NCBI GenBank assembly: GCA_013423325.1
Contig: BLJB01000207.1
Location: 124,001-188,000, forward strand
Origin: Usnea hakonensis
Taxonomy: Eukaryota; Ascomycota; Lecanoromycetes; Lecanorales; Parmeliaceae
Length of the DNA stretch: 64,000 nucleotides
Direction: 5' to 3'
Each line of letters begins with the position of its first letter. Within the stretch, counting starts at the first letter, position 1. This document shows, piece by piece, positions 11,058-21,603 of the stretch. The translations under genes were made by a program, and so were the position numbers. Under the pieces are notes generated by a model. That model was not told where the DNA came from and ran no database searches. It saw only the letters and a list, made by a program, of their open reading frames with translations.

Positions 11058-12074
11058 TCAACTGGAAAAGTGTAAGGTCACAAAGTATTTCTTTTTCGTG
11101 TTCCCCGTCCAATGATCAATGAGACGCTGAGTCTCGCCCGACAATGGCCGTGGATTGGCTTCCCAGTAGCCACGCGGATGAAATTCGAGATACAGGCGAC
11201 GAGAATCTTCAAAGTCATGCCGGGTGCAGGGTCCTAAGTCCAAGCCCAGATATTCTTGGTGAAACGGCGAGTCCGTAAGGAAGTCCTTCAAATCAGACCA
11301 AGCTGGATCTGCACTTACAGTCCTGGGCACTTGAAACTTGTTTTCGAGTATCAGATGAGAGAAACCGACAAAGGTCCGGATATGGGCCATGATCCATTGT
11401 ACATGATATCCTGCTCGCATCCATTGTACATGATATCCTGCTCGCATCAAGTCGCAATTGAGGTCGGAGTTGCGATAGAGTACCGTCAATCGACACGTCT
11501 GTCGCGGAATGATGGCCCCAAAGAACTTGCCCATTGGCTTGATGTTATGTGTCCAGAGAAGAGGGTCAACATTGAAGTCTAGAGATATGTCGATATTGAC
11601 GTTCTGAATCAAAGCGGCGATAGGCTTCTGGAGGCGAAATTTGGGGACGTATTTTGTGAGGTCGACATCGAGGTGACAGGTTCGGCGTTTATAGAGGAAA
11701 TGCGTGCCTTCTTCGCGGAGTTTTTTTGAGGTCTGAAGTATTTGAATACCCCCAATCGAGACGGTGTAGTCGCTGATCATGTCGCGGAGCTCACGAGGGA
11801 TGGCGAAGAGATAGCAAGGCCTTGTGGCATCGTACGTGTCAAGTGATGGAGAATCTGGAGGACGGGACGAGTCAAAAGGATCATCTAGAGCGGTAGAGAG
11901 CTCGATGAATGCTATGTTAGAATCCTCAGACTTGTGCGAATTTGCCGCATCAGGCAAGTTCTTCAAGTCGTCCATGGTTATCGGAGCTCTGTCGACCACC
12001 ATCGAACAGTCTGCCTGAGAATGAGTTATTTGGATCTCAGTGGTTGGATGACTTTGCAAGGTGTGGGATCCCAA
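11058..12074 (-). CDS. 2EXR/F-box-like fungal protein (338 aa)
   Basis: Single-exon gene of the large fungal family marked by an LP.ELRD.I helix, here IPRELRDMISDY at about residues 92-103. A block like IQILQTSKKLREEG follows, and there is an aromatic-His-Pro element near the C terminus (EFHPRGY). In this family the first helix resembles an F-box, but binding to Skp1 is unproven. The N-terminal 85 residues are acidic and low in structure. Residues 210-218 and 219-227 are identical nine-residue copies (MRAGYHVQW), encoded by a perfect 27-bp tandem duplication. Relatives lie at 39.9-47.0 kb. Confidence 0.75.
   Translation of the reverse strand: MGSHTLQSHPTTEIQITHSQADCSMVVDRAPITMDDLKNLPDAANSHKSEDSNIAFIELSTALDDPFDSSRPPDSPSLDTYDATRPCYLFAIPRELRDMISDYTVSIGGIQILQTSKKLREEGTHFLYKRRTCHLDVDLTKYVPKFRLQKPIAALIQNVNIDISLDFNVDPLLWTHNIKPMGKFFGAIIPRQTCRLTVLYRNSDLNCDLMRAGYHVQWMRAGYHVQWIMAHIRTFVGFSHLILENKFQVPRTVSADPAWSDLKDFLTDSPFHQEYLGLDLGPCTRHDFEDSRRLYLEFHPRGYWEANPRPLSGETQRLIDHWTGNTKKKYFVTLHFSS
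11394..11447. repeat. perfect 27-bp tandem duplication inside a CDS
   Basis: Two identical head-to-tail copies at 11394-11420 and 11421-11447. Because 27 is a multiple of 3 the reading frame of the F-box-like gene stays open, adding nine residues. Perfect identity suggests a recent event or an assembly artefact. Confidence 0.95.
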
Positions 12075-12769
12075 GTTGAAGGTTTTCTGAGGTGATGAAG
12101 TCAGGTCATGTGGGTTGAGGTGAATTCGACGCTTTGAGATGAGTGAAGGTCGAAAGTAGAGGTTTGTCGAGGTAGAAGTAGATTAAGTTGGATACAGCAG
12201 AGGTACAAGATTCAAGACTATGAATGTGAGAACTTCACATTGTCTAAGGTCTAGAGTAAAGTTCGATCTAGATTCTAGAAGTAGAGTCTGAGGATTAGGA
12301 AGTTAGGAAGTTTAAGTGGGAGGGGAGGAAGAAGGAAGAAGTGCAGAGGTGGAAAGAAAGTGCGAGGACGCTAGTCGTTTCAAAACTTGGGCCCCACAAA
12401 GTCATCACGTTGCTGACATCTTCTTCAGTATGAAACATGATGGAACGTCAGTAGGGAAGCTGATTACTGATTGTGCTAATCATCCAAGTAAAGTACCTAG
12501 TAAGTAGTCACGTGGTATGATCAGCATCCTTGACTAGCGCCCTCGGTCATACCTTTCTCCTAATCAACACCGCTAACCTTTAATGGCTGGTCCGCACCTT
12601 GAACCTTGAGGGGCTGTGCCCTGCATAACGACGTCAGTTGCGCCGTGCCGTGCCTCAGTGCTTTCCGTCAAGCCTCGTACAACATGCAAGGCGCTTCTTC
12701 GTCTGAAAAGTTGCTCACTCACAGTCGCACACCGCCCTCCTCCCGGGCAGAAGAAATGAAAGTCTTATC
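12075..12769. other. intergenic between divergent genes
   Basis: Shared upstream region of the F-box-like gene (minus) and the STAND-N gene (plus). The GA-rich part at 12300-12370 is low complexity. No frame supported. Confidence 0.5.
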
Positions 12770-14350
12770 ATGGAAGCCGTTGCCGCAGCCGCCAGTATCG
12801 CAGGCATCATCACAGTGGTCGGGCAAAGCATCGATGGACTTATTAAATTTAGCGACTTTTTTTCGGATATTTCATCGGCCTCTAAAACTATCAGTCGTCT
12901 CTTGAAAGATATCAATTCGCTAATTCAAGTACTGGAAGACATCAGCGATGTGCTTGAACGAGCACGGGCACGGAAACATAGACAGGACCTCGCTTCCTTG
13001 GATATCAAACTTGGGGATTGCGCCAAAGATGTACAAATCTGGTTGGCCACTGCGAGGTTGCTTCGTCCTGGTTCGGATAGTGGAGGGAAGGCCTGGTTGA
13101 GGAAGTTTAGGCTAGCAGTAAACAATACTGCGATCCAGACAATAAGAGATGAAATCGGGAGGCACCATCAGACTTTATCTCTCAGTCTTGCTGTGTTTGG
13201 AAGGTACACGAATCACTTGCTCTCCGAAACTTAGTCTACGTGCCCAGCTATTAACAATAGACCTAGGACCATTGACATCGATACGTCTAACCAGGTTCAT
13301 CAGATAGCTCTTTCAACCTCCTTGTCTATGCATGGTGCTCATGAAGAAGCGCTCAGAAGGATAGAGCATTATTCGATGGCGAGTATGAATTCCTCTGCCC
13401 ATAGTATTAGAAGCATGGACAGTATCCGCACGGAGCTTTCAAGGCTTGAAGCCATGATCAATAGCAGTAGTGTCACACACCTCCCAGATGTGGAAACTGT
13501 GGAAAGTCATATGCATCGGGACTCCAACCATACCGAAAGACGAAGTTCCGCTGTCGAAGAAGAAGGAACACCCATTCTAAACACGTCAATTCCAGGACAG
13601 ATACCCGAACATGCTGTAGAGAGCTCTAGTGCTAGAGACTTGACCTCTCAACTCGCCCCAAAACAAATGTACTTCGATCAAAGACGAACAAGCCTTGATC
13701 AACGCAGCATCTCTTCTCAGACAAAGAGAACGGGTGTAGCGCACTCTGCTGGACCGGATCATCACTCCATTCTGGATGAATTTGACGGTAACCAAAATCC
13801 ATATATCGAAAGTGCTAGGGAAGAGGGGTACAGAAGCAGCGTCTTATATGCCGAGTATATTCAAAGCTCTCAGCCTCATCGAAACGAAAGACCAGTTGTT
13901 GATGTCGACTATGACACCATTAGTAATACAATGAGGGAATGTTTAACAACCATCTATCCTCCCGAGATCGTCGAATATATATCACTCCGACAAGTCACCG
14001 CACTCTGTGAAGCACACATGGAACTGCTCGAGAAGAGACCTAGTGTTCAATCGCTGTCAACTGGGAAGATGAAAGAAGTAAGCTCCATAGACGATGGTAA
14101 TCGAGCTCCTGCACGACCCTCTATGATCACTTTAAGAGATCATCTGGTATCGCTACAAAATTCTATCAAAGTCTCCAGAGAGCAGTGTCTCCAAGCCGGC
14201 TATTCGCTATCAGAACTGGAAAGGCTACTTTATCCATCGGGTAGCGGCAGCTGCGCGCCCGCTGACCGACTTTCAGCAGATCTAAAGTATCACAGTGGAG
14301 GTGACAGCTCCAGTCTTTATTCCGAAGATTTCCACTCACCCGCAGAGTGA
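12770..14350 (+). CDS. protein with fungal STAND N-terminal domain, no NTPase
   Basis: 507 aa in two exons (12770-13203 and 13261-14350). The 57-bp intron (GTACAC donor, ACAATAG acceptor) splits an Arg codon. Residues 1-145 match the hydrophobic helical pattern of the 'fungal N-terminal domain of STAND proteins' (PF17111-like), starting MEAVAAAASIAGIITVVGQS. The remaining 360 residues are hydrophilic and Ser-rich, with helical stretches such as MRECLTTIYPPEIVEYISL. No P-loop, NACHT, NB-ARC, ankyrin, WD or kinase motif follows. It therefore resembles a stand-alone signalling domain with a long tail rather than a full NLR. Its function is unknown; a link to allorecognition is inference. Confidence 0.75.
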
Positions 14351-16376
14351 GCGCACCTTTTTAGCCTGGTACACGCGCTCCACTGGCGATTCGTTCATCA
14401 TGCAGCCAGCAATCCACAAAGCGTGCACTGTCTAGGTCTATATCGAATTTCCTGGGCACATCTTCTAGGAATCGTCTCCATCTACATCATTCAGCAGGAG
14501 GACATATAGATGGTGAGAAAGCTCCTGGAATCAAAGCAAAAGTATAGAGCTGTGCGATTGTGAAAGGAAATGTAATCCAATCAGGTGATCCCCGACTGCG
14601 TGCAGATTGTCCCATTCTCAATCATATGCCACGAACCAGGGCAATTTTCCCCGACATGCAAGCTTCCATCTCCGCCCACAATCGCCGCCTCGCTCATCTC
14701 TTTTGTGGATAATTCACTAGACAAGATCGCCCTCCTTCAGTCCCTTCCTCAACGTCTATCTCGCCATCTCCCAATGTCATAGCCAATCAATTTCTCCTTC
14801 AATACCTCTGAACCAAGGGAAATTCAGATAGCGGGTTACCTCATCTCATCCCAGGATAGCTTTCTTTACCTCCACCTTCTTGAACCCGACTCAGTGCATC
14901 CATCTTTGAAACTCCCAGCACCATCACTGGCTCTTAGAAAGTCTTCGATTCTGCTGTCGGCTGAGATCTACAAGGAAACGGGTGCGCGGAACACTGTAAT
15001 CCGCTTTGCGAAATGGCCCATCAGCTTCGTTGCGGATCCCACGGCGTCCGTGTGGGTAGTGGACCTCCATTGGATAGCGACTGTACTACGCGCTTATCCC
15101 AGTATCGAACGACAAAGTAATACGTTACAGCAATTCGATACCGGGGAGGTCTTTAATCCCGTCGAATGGAGGAGGGGGCAGTGCAACAGCAGGGAGGTTG
15201 TGAAGTTGTGAAGAGAGGAGGGGTGAGGTGGAAGTTGTTGTGAGGTTTATTTGTTGATCATGGGTGGCCATAGCGATTGTTGACTTTGAAATGATGTTGT
15301 CGTTGATGAACCTATATATGCATATATACCGATTGTGGTTGTCATACCGATCTGGTCGGAGAAGTTTCAAAAAAACTTCACCACTAGAGTCAAAAGGAGC
15401 ACGTCCGCAGACATGAGAGTTGCAGTTGGTCAAATAAGCCACTTGAGATAGACACAAAGACATCTTTTCTGTGTCACCCCCATGGCAGAGTGTAAATTTG
15501 CAGATAGTCTTTATGCAATGCAAGAAAACCTCATGCAAGTACCCTCAGTCCCACTCCTCAGACTTCCTGAGCCCTTAGACTCAGAGTACGAAGCAAGAAG
15601 CAAGACCTCTATCTGTTCCAATAGAGCGATGGTCTAGAGTACTTGTCACAAAGATCTCCTCAGTCCTTGGTCCTCCGCGAAGTCTTCTGCGGTACTAAGG
15701 CGGACCCCAGTTGTTGCTTCGAATCACAAGAGTCTCAGGATCCCATCTTCGGGCTGGAAAATCCACTAGATAGCTTTGCAGATGATAAACTCTCTCGTCG
15801 AATTGACGACGCTCCTAAACGACAATGCTCGTGCTCAGTCCCTACATCACATTTGATCACAGAGCTCATGAGGCAGCATCATACGCAGCTCCGTGAGGTC
15901 CAGGTCACCTTTTGGAAGCGAGACTATAGGGTCTGCTGGACCTGAGCCCGTACAGTACTAGTGTTGAATGCCAAATGGTTTAGATCCGCATTAGTCCGAC
16001 TCTTCCCGGACCTTTGGAGTAGAGAAGATTCTCTGCGAAGAGACCGCCGTTCATAACGATTAGATTTTTAAGCGCCGAAGAACATTGCAGCTTTCTCGTG
16101 AGGTGGCTGTTTGAACACATGACGCTGTATGTTTGCTGAAAATGATCTAAATAATGAAAAGGTTTCGAAACAGTCTCTTTTGACCTTGGCAGCAGCAGGC
16201 TGTGAATTGGATATGAGCCGGCATCATGTACTGTTGCGATTCACAAGGAGTAACAGCTATAAGCTTCGGATACGAATCTCAAGCATTGCGACGGTTGCTT
16301 CACTTTCCTTCATCCGTGTTGAGTGGTGGATGCCGTAACCACGTTTGGTCCAATTGAAAATCATCCTCTCTCGAGA
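14351..16376. other. 2-kb interval without a supported gene
   Basis: Several short open frames overlap here. The longest plausible one is the plus-strand frame open from about 14783 to 15211, which contains ISFVADPTASVWVVDLHWIA but has no in-frame ATG and no convincing upstream exon. A minus-strand frame at 15125-15538 and a plus frame at 15643-15945 (TTG start) show no family pattern. A small lineage-specific gene may hide here, but I cannot build one. Confidence 0.4.
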
Positions 16377-17561
16377 TCAATAGCCTTCCTCTTCGCCGTT
16401 ACCCTGTCCCTCTCCGTCTCCATCTTCCATCTTTATATCCTCCTCTTCACCCTCGCCCTCCCCCTCTTCCGTCTTCGTGCTTCCCCTTCTCTCTCCTACC
16501 CCCACTTTGTCCACTTCCCCATCCGTCTTGAAACTCAAAAATCGCCAATCCTCAATCTCCTCGGTAACGCATCTCAACCGATCTCTCACACTCTCCACGG
16601 CGAAACTTCCCAACAATAGCCTCAAGGGGGGAAAACTACAATGTCCCAACTGCCACACTAACTCTGCCGCTTTGACGGCGCTCGTAGGCTGACGTTCCCC
16701 AAGCCATTGTACCATTCTTTTCGCGTGCCCTGCCGGGGATGTAGCGGAGGCATAAGGGGAAGAGGCGGGTTTGATGAAGAAATGACCGAAAGTGGGGAGC
16801 GGGGAGGCTTTGTCAGATGACGAGAGCGGTTCATCGTCGCGGACGTGGCCGGGTTCAACGAGCGTGGCGCGGATGTTGAAGGCGTCGGTCTCGTAGAGCA
16901 TAGACTCAATCAATCCTTCCACAGCGTACTTGGTAGCACAAAACGGTCCCAAGCCTGGAACCCCAAGGGAGCCACTCGTGCTACTGAAAATCAGATACCG
17001 CCCTCCGCATCCGCTCTCGCTATCGGCGTCGGTTCGTTCGCGGAAATATGGAAGCGAAAGCTGGATTATATTGAGGGTGCCCCAAAAATTGGTCTCAAAT
17101 TGGTTCCTGATCTCATAGTCATCTTGGTCTTCGCAAGCACCAATCACACCGTAGCCGGAGCAATTGGCTATGATGTCAATCCTGCCCCAATGTTCCAAGC
17201 TCTTTTTGAAGATGGTGTCGACAGTTGAGCGAATGCGAACGTCACAGAGGAGGGGGAGGAAGGGAACTGGATCCGAGGATGGATTCACCGAGAAAGCGTT
17301 GGTCGAGGTAGGACAGAGTGAATGCACGGTGGCGAGTGTATCTGTCAAACTTTGTCCAACTGCGGTGACAAGGTCGGAGTGGGCGAGGGCAGCTCTTACG
17401 ACGGAGCGACCTATGTGGCCTGTCGCACCGAAGACGACCCATACTCGCTGCTTGGCCGGGTTTTGAGGGCCCGGGGGGTCGCAACTCAGTGGAAGTTGAA
17501 GCTTAGAGTGGAGGGAGGCGGAGGAAGGCGAGTCTAGGGTTCCCTTAGCTTCGTTGTCCAT
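16377..17561 (-). CDS. short-chain dehydrogenase/reductase-like protein with Tyr-to-Phe active site
   Basis: 394 aa, single exon. The Rossmann nucleotide site is GATGHIG at residues 45-51, the NNAG-equivalent is NCSGYG near 133-138, and the catalytic-region Ser lies in FSSTSG (about 192-197). The expected YxxxK reads F207-CAT-K211 (codon TTT), so the catalytic Tyr is replaced while Lys is kept. A downstream VEPGHV matches the PG motif of classical SDRs. The last 50 residues form an acidic Glu/Gly tail not typical of the family. It is either an altered oxidoreductase or a non-catalytic NAD(P)-binding protein. No natural-product genes flank it directly. Confidence 0.85.
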   Translation of the reverse strand: MDNEAKGTLDSPSSASLHSKLQLPLSCDPPGPQNPAKQRVWVVFGATGHIGRSVVRAALAHSDLVTAVGQSLTDTLATVHSLCPTSTNAFSVNPSSDPVPFLPLLCDVRIRSTVDTIFKKSLEHWGRIDIIANCSGYGVIGACEDQDDYEIRNQFETNFWGTLNIIQLSLPYFRERTDADSESGCGGRYLIFSSTSGSLGVPGLGPFCATKYAVEGLIESMLYETDAFNIRATLVEPGHVRDDEPLSSSDKASPLPTFGHFFIKPASSPYASATSPAGHAKRMVQWLGERQPTSAVKAAELVWQLGHCSFPPLRLLLGSFAVESVRDRLRCVTEEIEDWRFLSFKTDGEVDKVGVGERRGSTKTEEGEGEGEEEDIKMEDGDGEGQGNGEEEGY

Positions 17562-17852
17562 AATGTCGTACGGTCAATTGCCCTACTCAAGGATTCTAGG
17601 ATCTACTATGTAAGGTAAGGTAGTCATGAGGAAAATAGGGAACGTAGTCAGCAACTAGCCACATCTAAACCCGACCACTTAAGAAACGGCTTAGCAGGTC
17701 TGAGGGACTGAAGCAAAGGTAAAAGGATGTTGTAGTCCCTCAGACATGCCAAGCCCCTAAGCCCCTTCAGATTAGCTGCGCTAGCCCTTACAGGTTAGCG
17801 TATGCGCTTTTCCTATCTGATATGGCCGCCACAAGTCCAGATCAGCTAGAGC
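17562..17852. other. short divergent intergenic region
   Basis: Upstream of the SDR gene (minus) and the rhodopsin-domain pseudogene (plus). Contains TAAGGTAAGGTA at 17611-17622, a motif repeated in other spacers of the window. Confidence 0.4.
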
Positions 17853-19405
17853 ATGGATTGGGGCGATGACAGAAGACCTCCGGTCGTCGCCGCAGCCAGT
17901 ATTTTGATGATCGCAACGACTGCCTTCGTAGCATTATGTTTATGGGCACAAAAGTTGATCAAGTCGGCTCTCGACATTGATGACCTTCCCGACTTCATAA
18001 ATGAAACTCTCCACTATGGTTAACGTGTCTTTAGCTTCTTTGTCTCGGGCTTTGCGTGACTACAATATTATGTTAGTGGCAATACTCTGATGTTACTGTG
18101 TTATGAAACCACTCTCATTAGCGAATCAAAGGCGTTCACTATGGTATTGGGCAACATCTGATCCGAGGAGTCAAGACCGACCCTGCTCCACCTGACAAAT
18201 TGGTCAATTTGTTCAAGATGACTAGATTTTCATAATGACATCTCAACTACTGACTTTAACAAGGCTATTTGGGTTGAGGGCTTTCTCTGGGCTTTGGAGA
18301 TCCCACTCGTCAAAATTGCCATCCTGATGCTTTAGCGTAGAATATTTACCGGAAACCAACAATGGTTCAAATGGGCCTTTTGGATCATGATCTCTTACTC
18401 CATACTATGGGGAATCGCCACCTTTATCATTGTCATGGTGCAATGTGTCCCGGTATCTTTCTTCTGGAACCGAGCCTATCTATTCTACGGATTGGATCCT
18501 CCCAACAACGGTTCATGCCTAGACACTCGCGCGAGCCAGATCCCACCCGCTCTTTTGAGCACTGTTGGCGACTTGATGTTACTAGCTCTTCCTTTCCCGG
18601 TGCTTTTGCGACTTCAGATCAGCTGGAGGCGCAAAATTGAATTAACATTCATATTCGGACTAGGAATATTGTATGTCTTGGTACCACCGCAAATTCTCGA
18701 TAGGGGGAAGCTTGACTGACATTCTTTTCAGCGTTGCAGCAGCTAGTATCGTTCGATTCAGGTACATTTGGTTCGAAGATAATGCCGCGCACCCTACTTG
18801 TAAGTTGCCGGCCTACCCCTTTCCGTCCGTCAAACGCGCCATAGATTTTTCAGAAAATGTTCCACCACCAATGCCTTGGAATTCAAATGCCTGCAAGAGT
18901 TAAGAAATTTACTGACAGTACTTCTCACATCGTAGGGGACGATGCTGAGACTTTAGTCTGGACCCCAGTAGAATGTTTTGTCGGTGTGATTTGCGCATGC
19001 ATAACCTGCATGGCACCTCTCCGTCGCCTCGCTAACGGCGGCATTACCAGAGAGGGCTACAAACCCACCGGCGAAGGTGGAGCAGCGGAAATTCCTCTGA
19101 CGATGCGAGCATGGCCCGGAGAGCATTCAATGTTTCACAGCCAACACGGCAAGAACGATGGAGGGAGCAGTGAGTTTGATGGAGGTGGCTGGACGTCTAC
19201 AATGGCCACTGTTATAGGTAAGACTGGAGAATTGGAATCGCAAACCCCGGTACATGCCTCGGATTTCAGAAGTGTGGTTGTCAACGGGGCATCAGCAGAC
19301 CCCAGGGCGAGTGGTATCCGTGAGGAGGTACCTAGTAACCATATCAAAGTCAGTAAAGACATGATGTGGTCGGAGGAAACAGCCAAGGGGAGTCGTATGT
19401 GTTGA
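17853..19405 (+). pseudogene. decayed rhodopsin-like integral membrane protein gene
   Basis: Remains of a fungal multi-TM protein of the rhodopsin-like (PF20684-type) family. The start at 17853 reads MDWGDDRRPPVVAAAS and leads to KSALDIDDL. A later frame gives GVHYGIGQHL. The core from 18264 gives AIWVEGFLWALEIPLVK, then the conserved LMLYRRIF motif in which the Tyr codon is the stop TAG at 18333-18335. Downstream TM segments and introns remain readable: 18671-18731 (GTATGT) joins as GIF/VAAASIV, and 18800-18935 (GTAAGT) rebuilds HPTW/DDAETLVW. The tail reaches 19405. Around 18010-18150 the frame also breaks (an in-frame TGA and a frame change), and the intron expected near 18218 begins AT instead of GT. 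Pseudogene is the best call; sequencing error at one site would not explain all of this. Confidence 0.75.
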
Positions 19406-19682
19406 TGGGTCTGATGATTTGTAATAACGATAAATATGTAATACGAGCATGCGAAATCATGTCCGGCCTTCAAGCTAAGGTACGTATGTAAGGTAAATTG
19501 CATACCTACCTTACCTAGTGTGAATTCGTAGGATTCCAATCGGGCACTTGTACGTCTCAAGTAAGGTCTTTTTTCAAATTCAGCAACCGCCTCCTCTCTC
19601 TTTCTTTCAACACGAGTCCCAGATGCAACTCAACCCATCCTTCCCCCTTTCATCTAGTCCTTGATCCATCCGATCCATCAAA
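19406..19682. other. short spacer
   Basis: Contains TACCTACCTTACCTA at 19503-19517 and a related inverse copy at about 19477-19497. No gene. Confidence 0.4.
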
Positions 19683-20783
19683 ATGAACTCGAAAGAAAAG
19701 ACCGACCACGACGCCGCCAAAGTCGCCAAGTTCCTCACGACCGATCCCGTCGAAATCGACCAAAAAGTCAACGAACCCATCAAAAAACTTCTCCGGGAAT
19801 ACAGCCACATACCGCAGGAAAAGACCGTGTCACATGTTCTCGAGCTGGTACGTATGCAATCCATATTTGCTACCAGAAGCACTCCCGAGTCAGTCGTGGG
19901 AGAAGAGACCCCGGACCTTCTACAAAGAACATACCCGCAGACGATCGAAATTCACGGCGCTTCAATAGCTAATCTCACCACCCACAGCGCGACCGTGCGT
20001 TCGCCGTCTTCCCGTAAGTCCACCTCCCTACTCGAAAGCAACGAGAGAATCAGGCTTGAAAAGGAAACACCCGCCCAGCAATCCCAAGCACTGACTCTCC
20101 CCCCTCTCTCCAGCTACGCCTGCATCGGACAACTCCGCTTCCTCAATCTCTCCCTCCGCACCCACCCCGCCTACCCGCAGATCCTCCACCACCTCACCAG
20201 CACCCCGCACGCCCCCCTCTTAGACCTAGGTTGCTGTTTCGCGCAGGACCTGCGCCAACTCGTCCACGACGGCGTGCCCTCCGATCGCCTCTACGGCATC
20301 GACGTCGACGGCAAATTCCTGGATCTCGGCTTCGATCTCTTCCTCGACCGCGGCTCCCTGGATAGTCACTTCCTCGCTCTCGACGTCCTCGGACCCTCGG
20401 CGGCCCAGGACCTCGCCGACGTGAACGCCACGATGGATATCGTCTGGGCCGCGTCCTTTTTCCATTTGTTCCCCCGGCCGCGACAGCTCCAGGCCGCTAA
20501 GACGGTCGTCGCGTTGCTGAAGCCGTCGCCTGGGTCGATGGTCCTGGGGCGCCAGCTGGGCAGCGTGAGGCCTGGGGAGTACGACGTCATGAGGGACGGA
20601 AGGTGGCAGTTCCGGCACGATGTGAGGAGCTGGACGGCCTTGTGGGAGGACGTGGGCCGTGAGACGGGCTCGAGGTGGAGGGTCGAGGCTAGTTTGGATG
20701 AGGTCGATTTTGGCTACGCGCTGAATCAGGATTGGGGCGATGTGGATATGAGACGGCTTTTGTTTCAGGTGGTTAGGGAATGA
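19683..20783 (+). CDS. SAM-dependent class I methyltransferase, three exons (286 aa)
   Basis: The uninterrupted 366-codon frame here is misleading: two introns are in-frame or readable. Exons are 19683-19847, 19988-20013 (26 nt) and 20114-20783, with introns of 140 and 100 bp (GTACGT and GTAAGT donors; CACAG and TCCAG acceptors). Splicing rebuilds HVLEL/RDRAFAVFP/YACIGQLRFL, the conserved lead-in of the fungal methyltransferase family that includes AusD-like enzymes. The SAM motif I is LLDLGCCFAQDLRQL, followed by YGIDVDGKFLDLG. A post-motif helix reads AASFFHLF. The protein is likely cytosolic; its substrate is unknown. It lies 27 kb from the PKS, so pathway membership is not supported. Confidence 0.85.
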   Translation: MNSKEKTDHDAAKVAKFLTTDPVEIDQKVNEPIKKLLREYSHIPQEKTVSHVLELVRMQSIFATRSTPESVVGEETPDLLQRTYPQTIEIHGASIANLTTHSATVRSPSSRKSTSLLESNERIRLEKETPAQQSQALTLPPLSSYACIGQLRFLNLSLRTHPAYPQILHHLTSTPHAPLLDLGCCFAQDLRQLVHDGVPSDRLYGIDVDGKFLDLGFDLFLDRGSLDSHFLALDVLGPSAAQDLADVNATMDIVWAASFFHLFPRPRQLQAAKTVVALLKPSPGSMVLGRQLGSVRPGEYDVMRDGRWQFRHDVRSWTALWEDVGRETGSRWRVEASLDEVDFGYALNQDWGDVDMRRLLFQVVRE

Positions 20784-21603
20784 AGGTGTTTTCTTTGGAT
20801 CCCAGAAGACGCTCTGAGATAGTATATTACCTCTCTCGAAGACTGTCTTTAGCAAGCTCAAACCATCTATAAAACTCGAAGACTACTATATATAAACTCC
20901 CTTATATAAATCCAAATACTATTAGAGAGAATTAGAACGTGTGAAATTAGGAGGTTTAATATGTTTTAAACTTTAGTACTATCTTGTTTCTCTAAACTAG
21001 ATGATGTAGTGATATATATATATAAGAGAGTATATATCCTCGAAGAATATATGTTTACGCAAAAATAAAGTAGAGAACTTCGTCACAAAAATATAGACTC
21101 GCGCCAGCAGAAGGAGGTAAAGTACTCTGGAAATCACTTTTTCATCTCGCATGAGCCAGGAGATGAGATAAAGCTACATCACTTGTTGAATATATGTACA
21201 TAGATTCTAATATCTATTCCATCCTACCTTTCATCACCGTTGGCAAGGCACGCCCCCATAAAACATCCGAAATGATTATATATCAGGGGCCAACGTGAGG
21301 CGCCATTAAACACAACCAGTTGCCAATTGCCAACATCCCATCCGTTTCCCATCTCTCCCAACAAAACAATGTTATCCCTAGGTCAATATGGTGGTATCTC
21401 TGAATGTCCCCAGCACCTCGCTCATGACAGTACTGGCAGTTTTTACAATGGAAATAGTGGAATCAAAGCGCGTGCGATTATGCGGTTTTGCGTTTCGTGA
21501 AACTCGTGGCAAAACTTTTCCGGTAGCTCAAAATTAGGAGTGAAGTGTTTCGTAAGACGACGCTGCATTACGTCTTCCGTAGGCTCTTGTCAGGTTTATA
21601 AGA
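20784..21603. other. intergenic between convergent genes
   Basis: AT-rich 3' flanks, with TA-rich simple sequence around 20880-21060. No supported gene or RNA. Confidence 0.45.

Noticed and set aside
19683..20783. Single-exon 366-aa reading of the methyltransferase
   Set aside because: It contains two canonical introns, and the conserved HVLEL-RDRAF-YPYACIG-type lead-in appears only after splicing.
20226..20861. 211-codon minus-strand frame opposite the methyltransferase
   Set aside because: Antisense shadow in a GC-rich gene; the sense strand carries clear SAM-binding motifs and splice sites.
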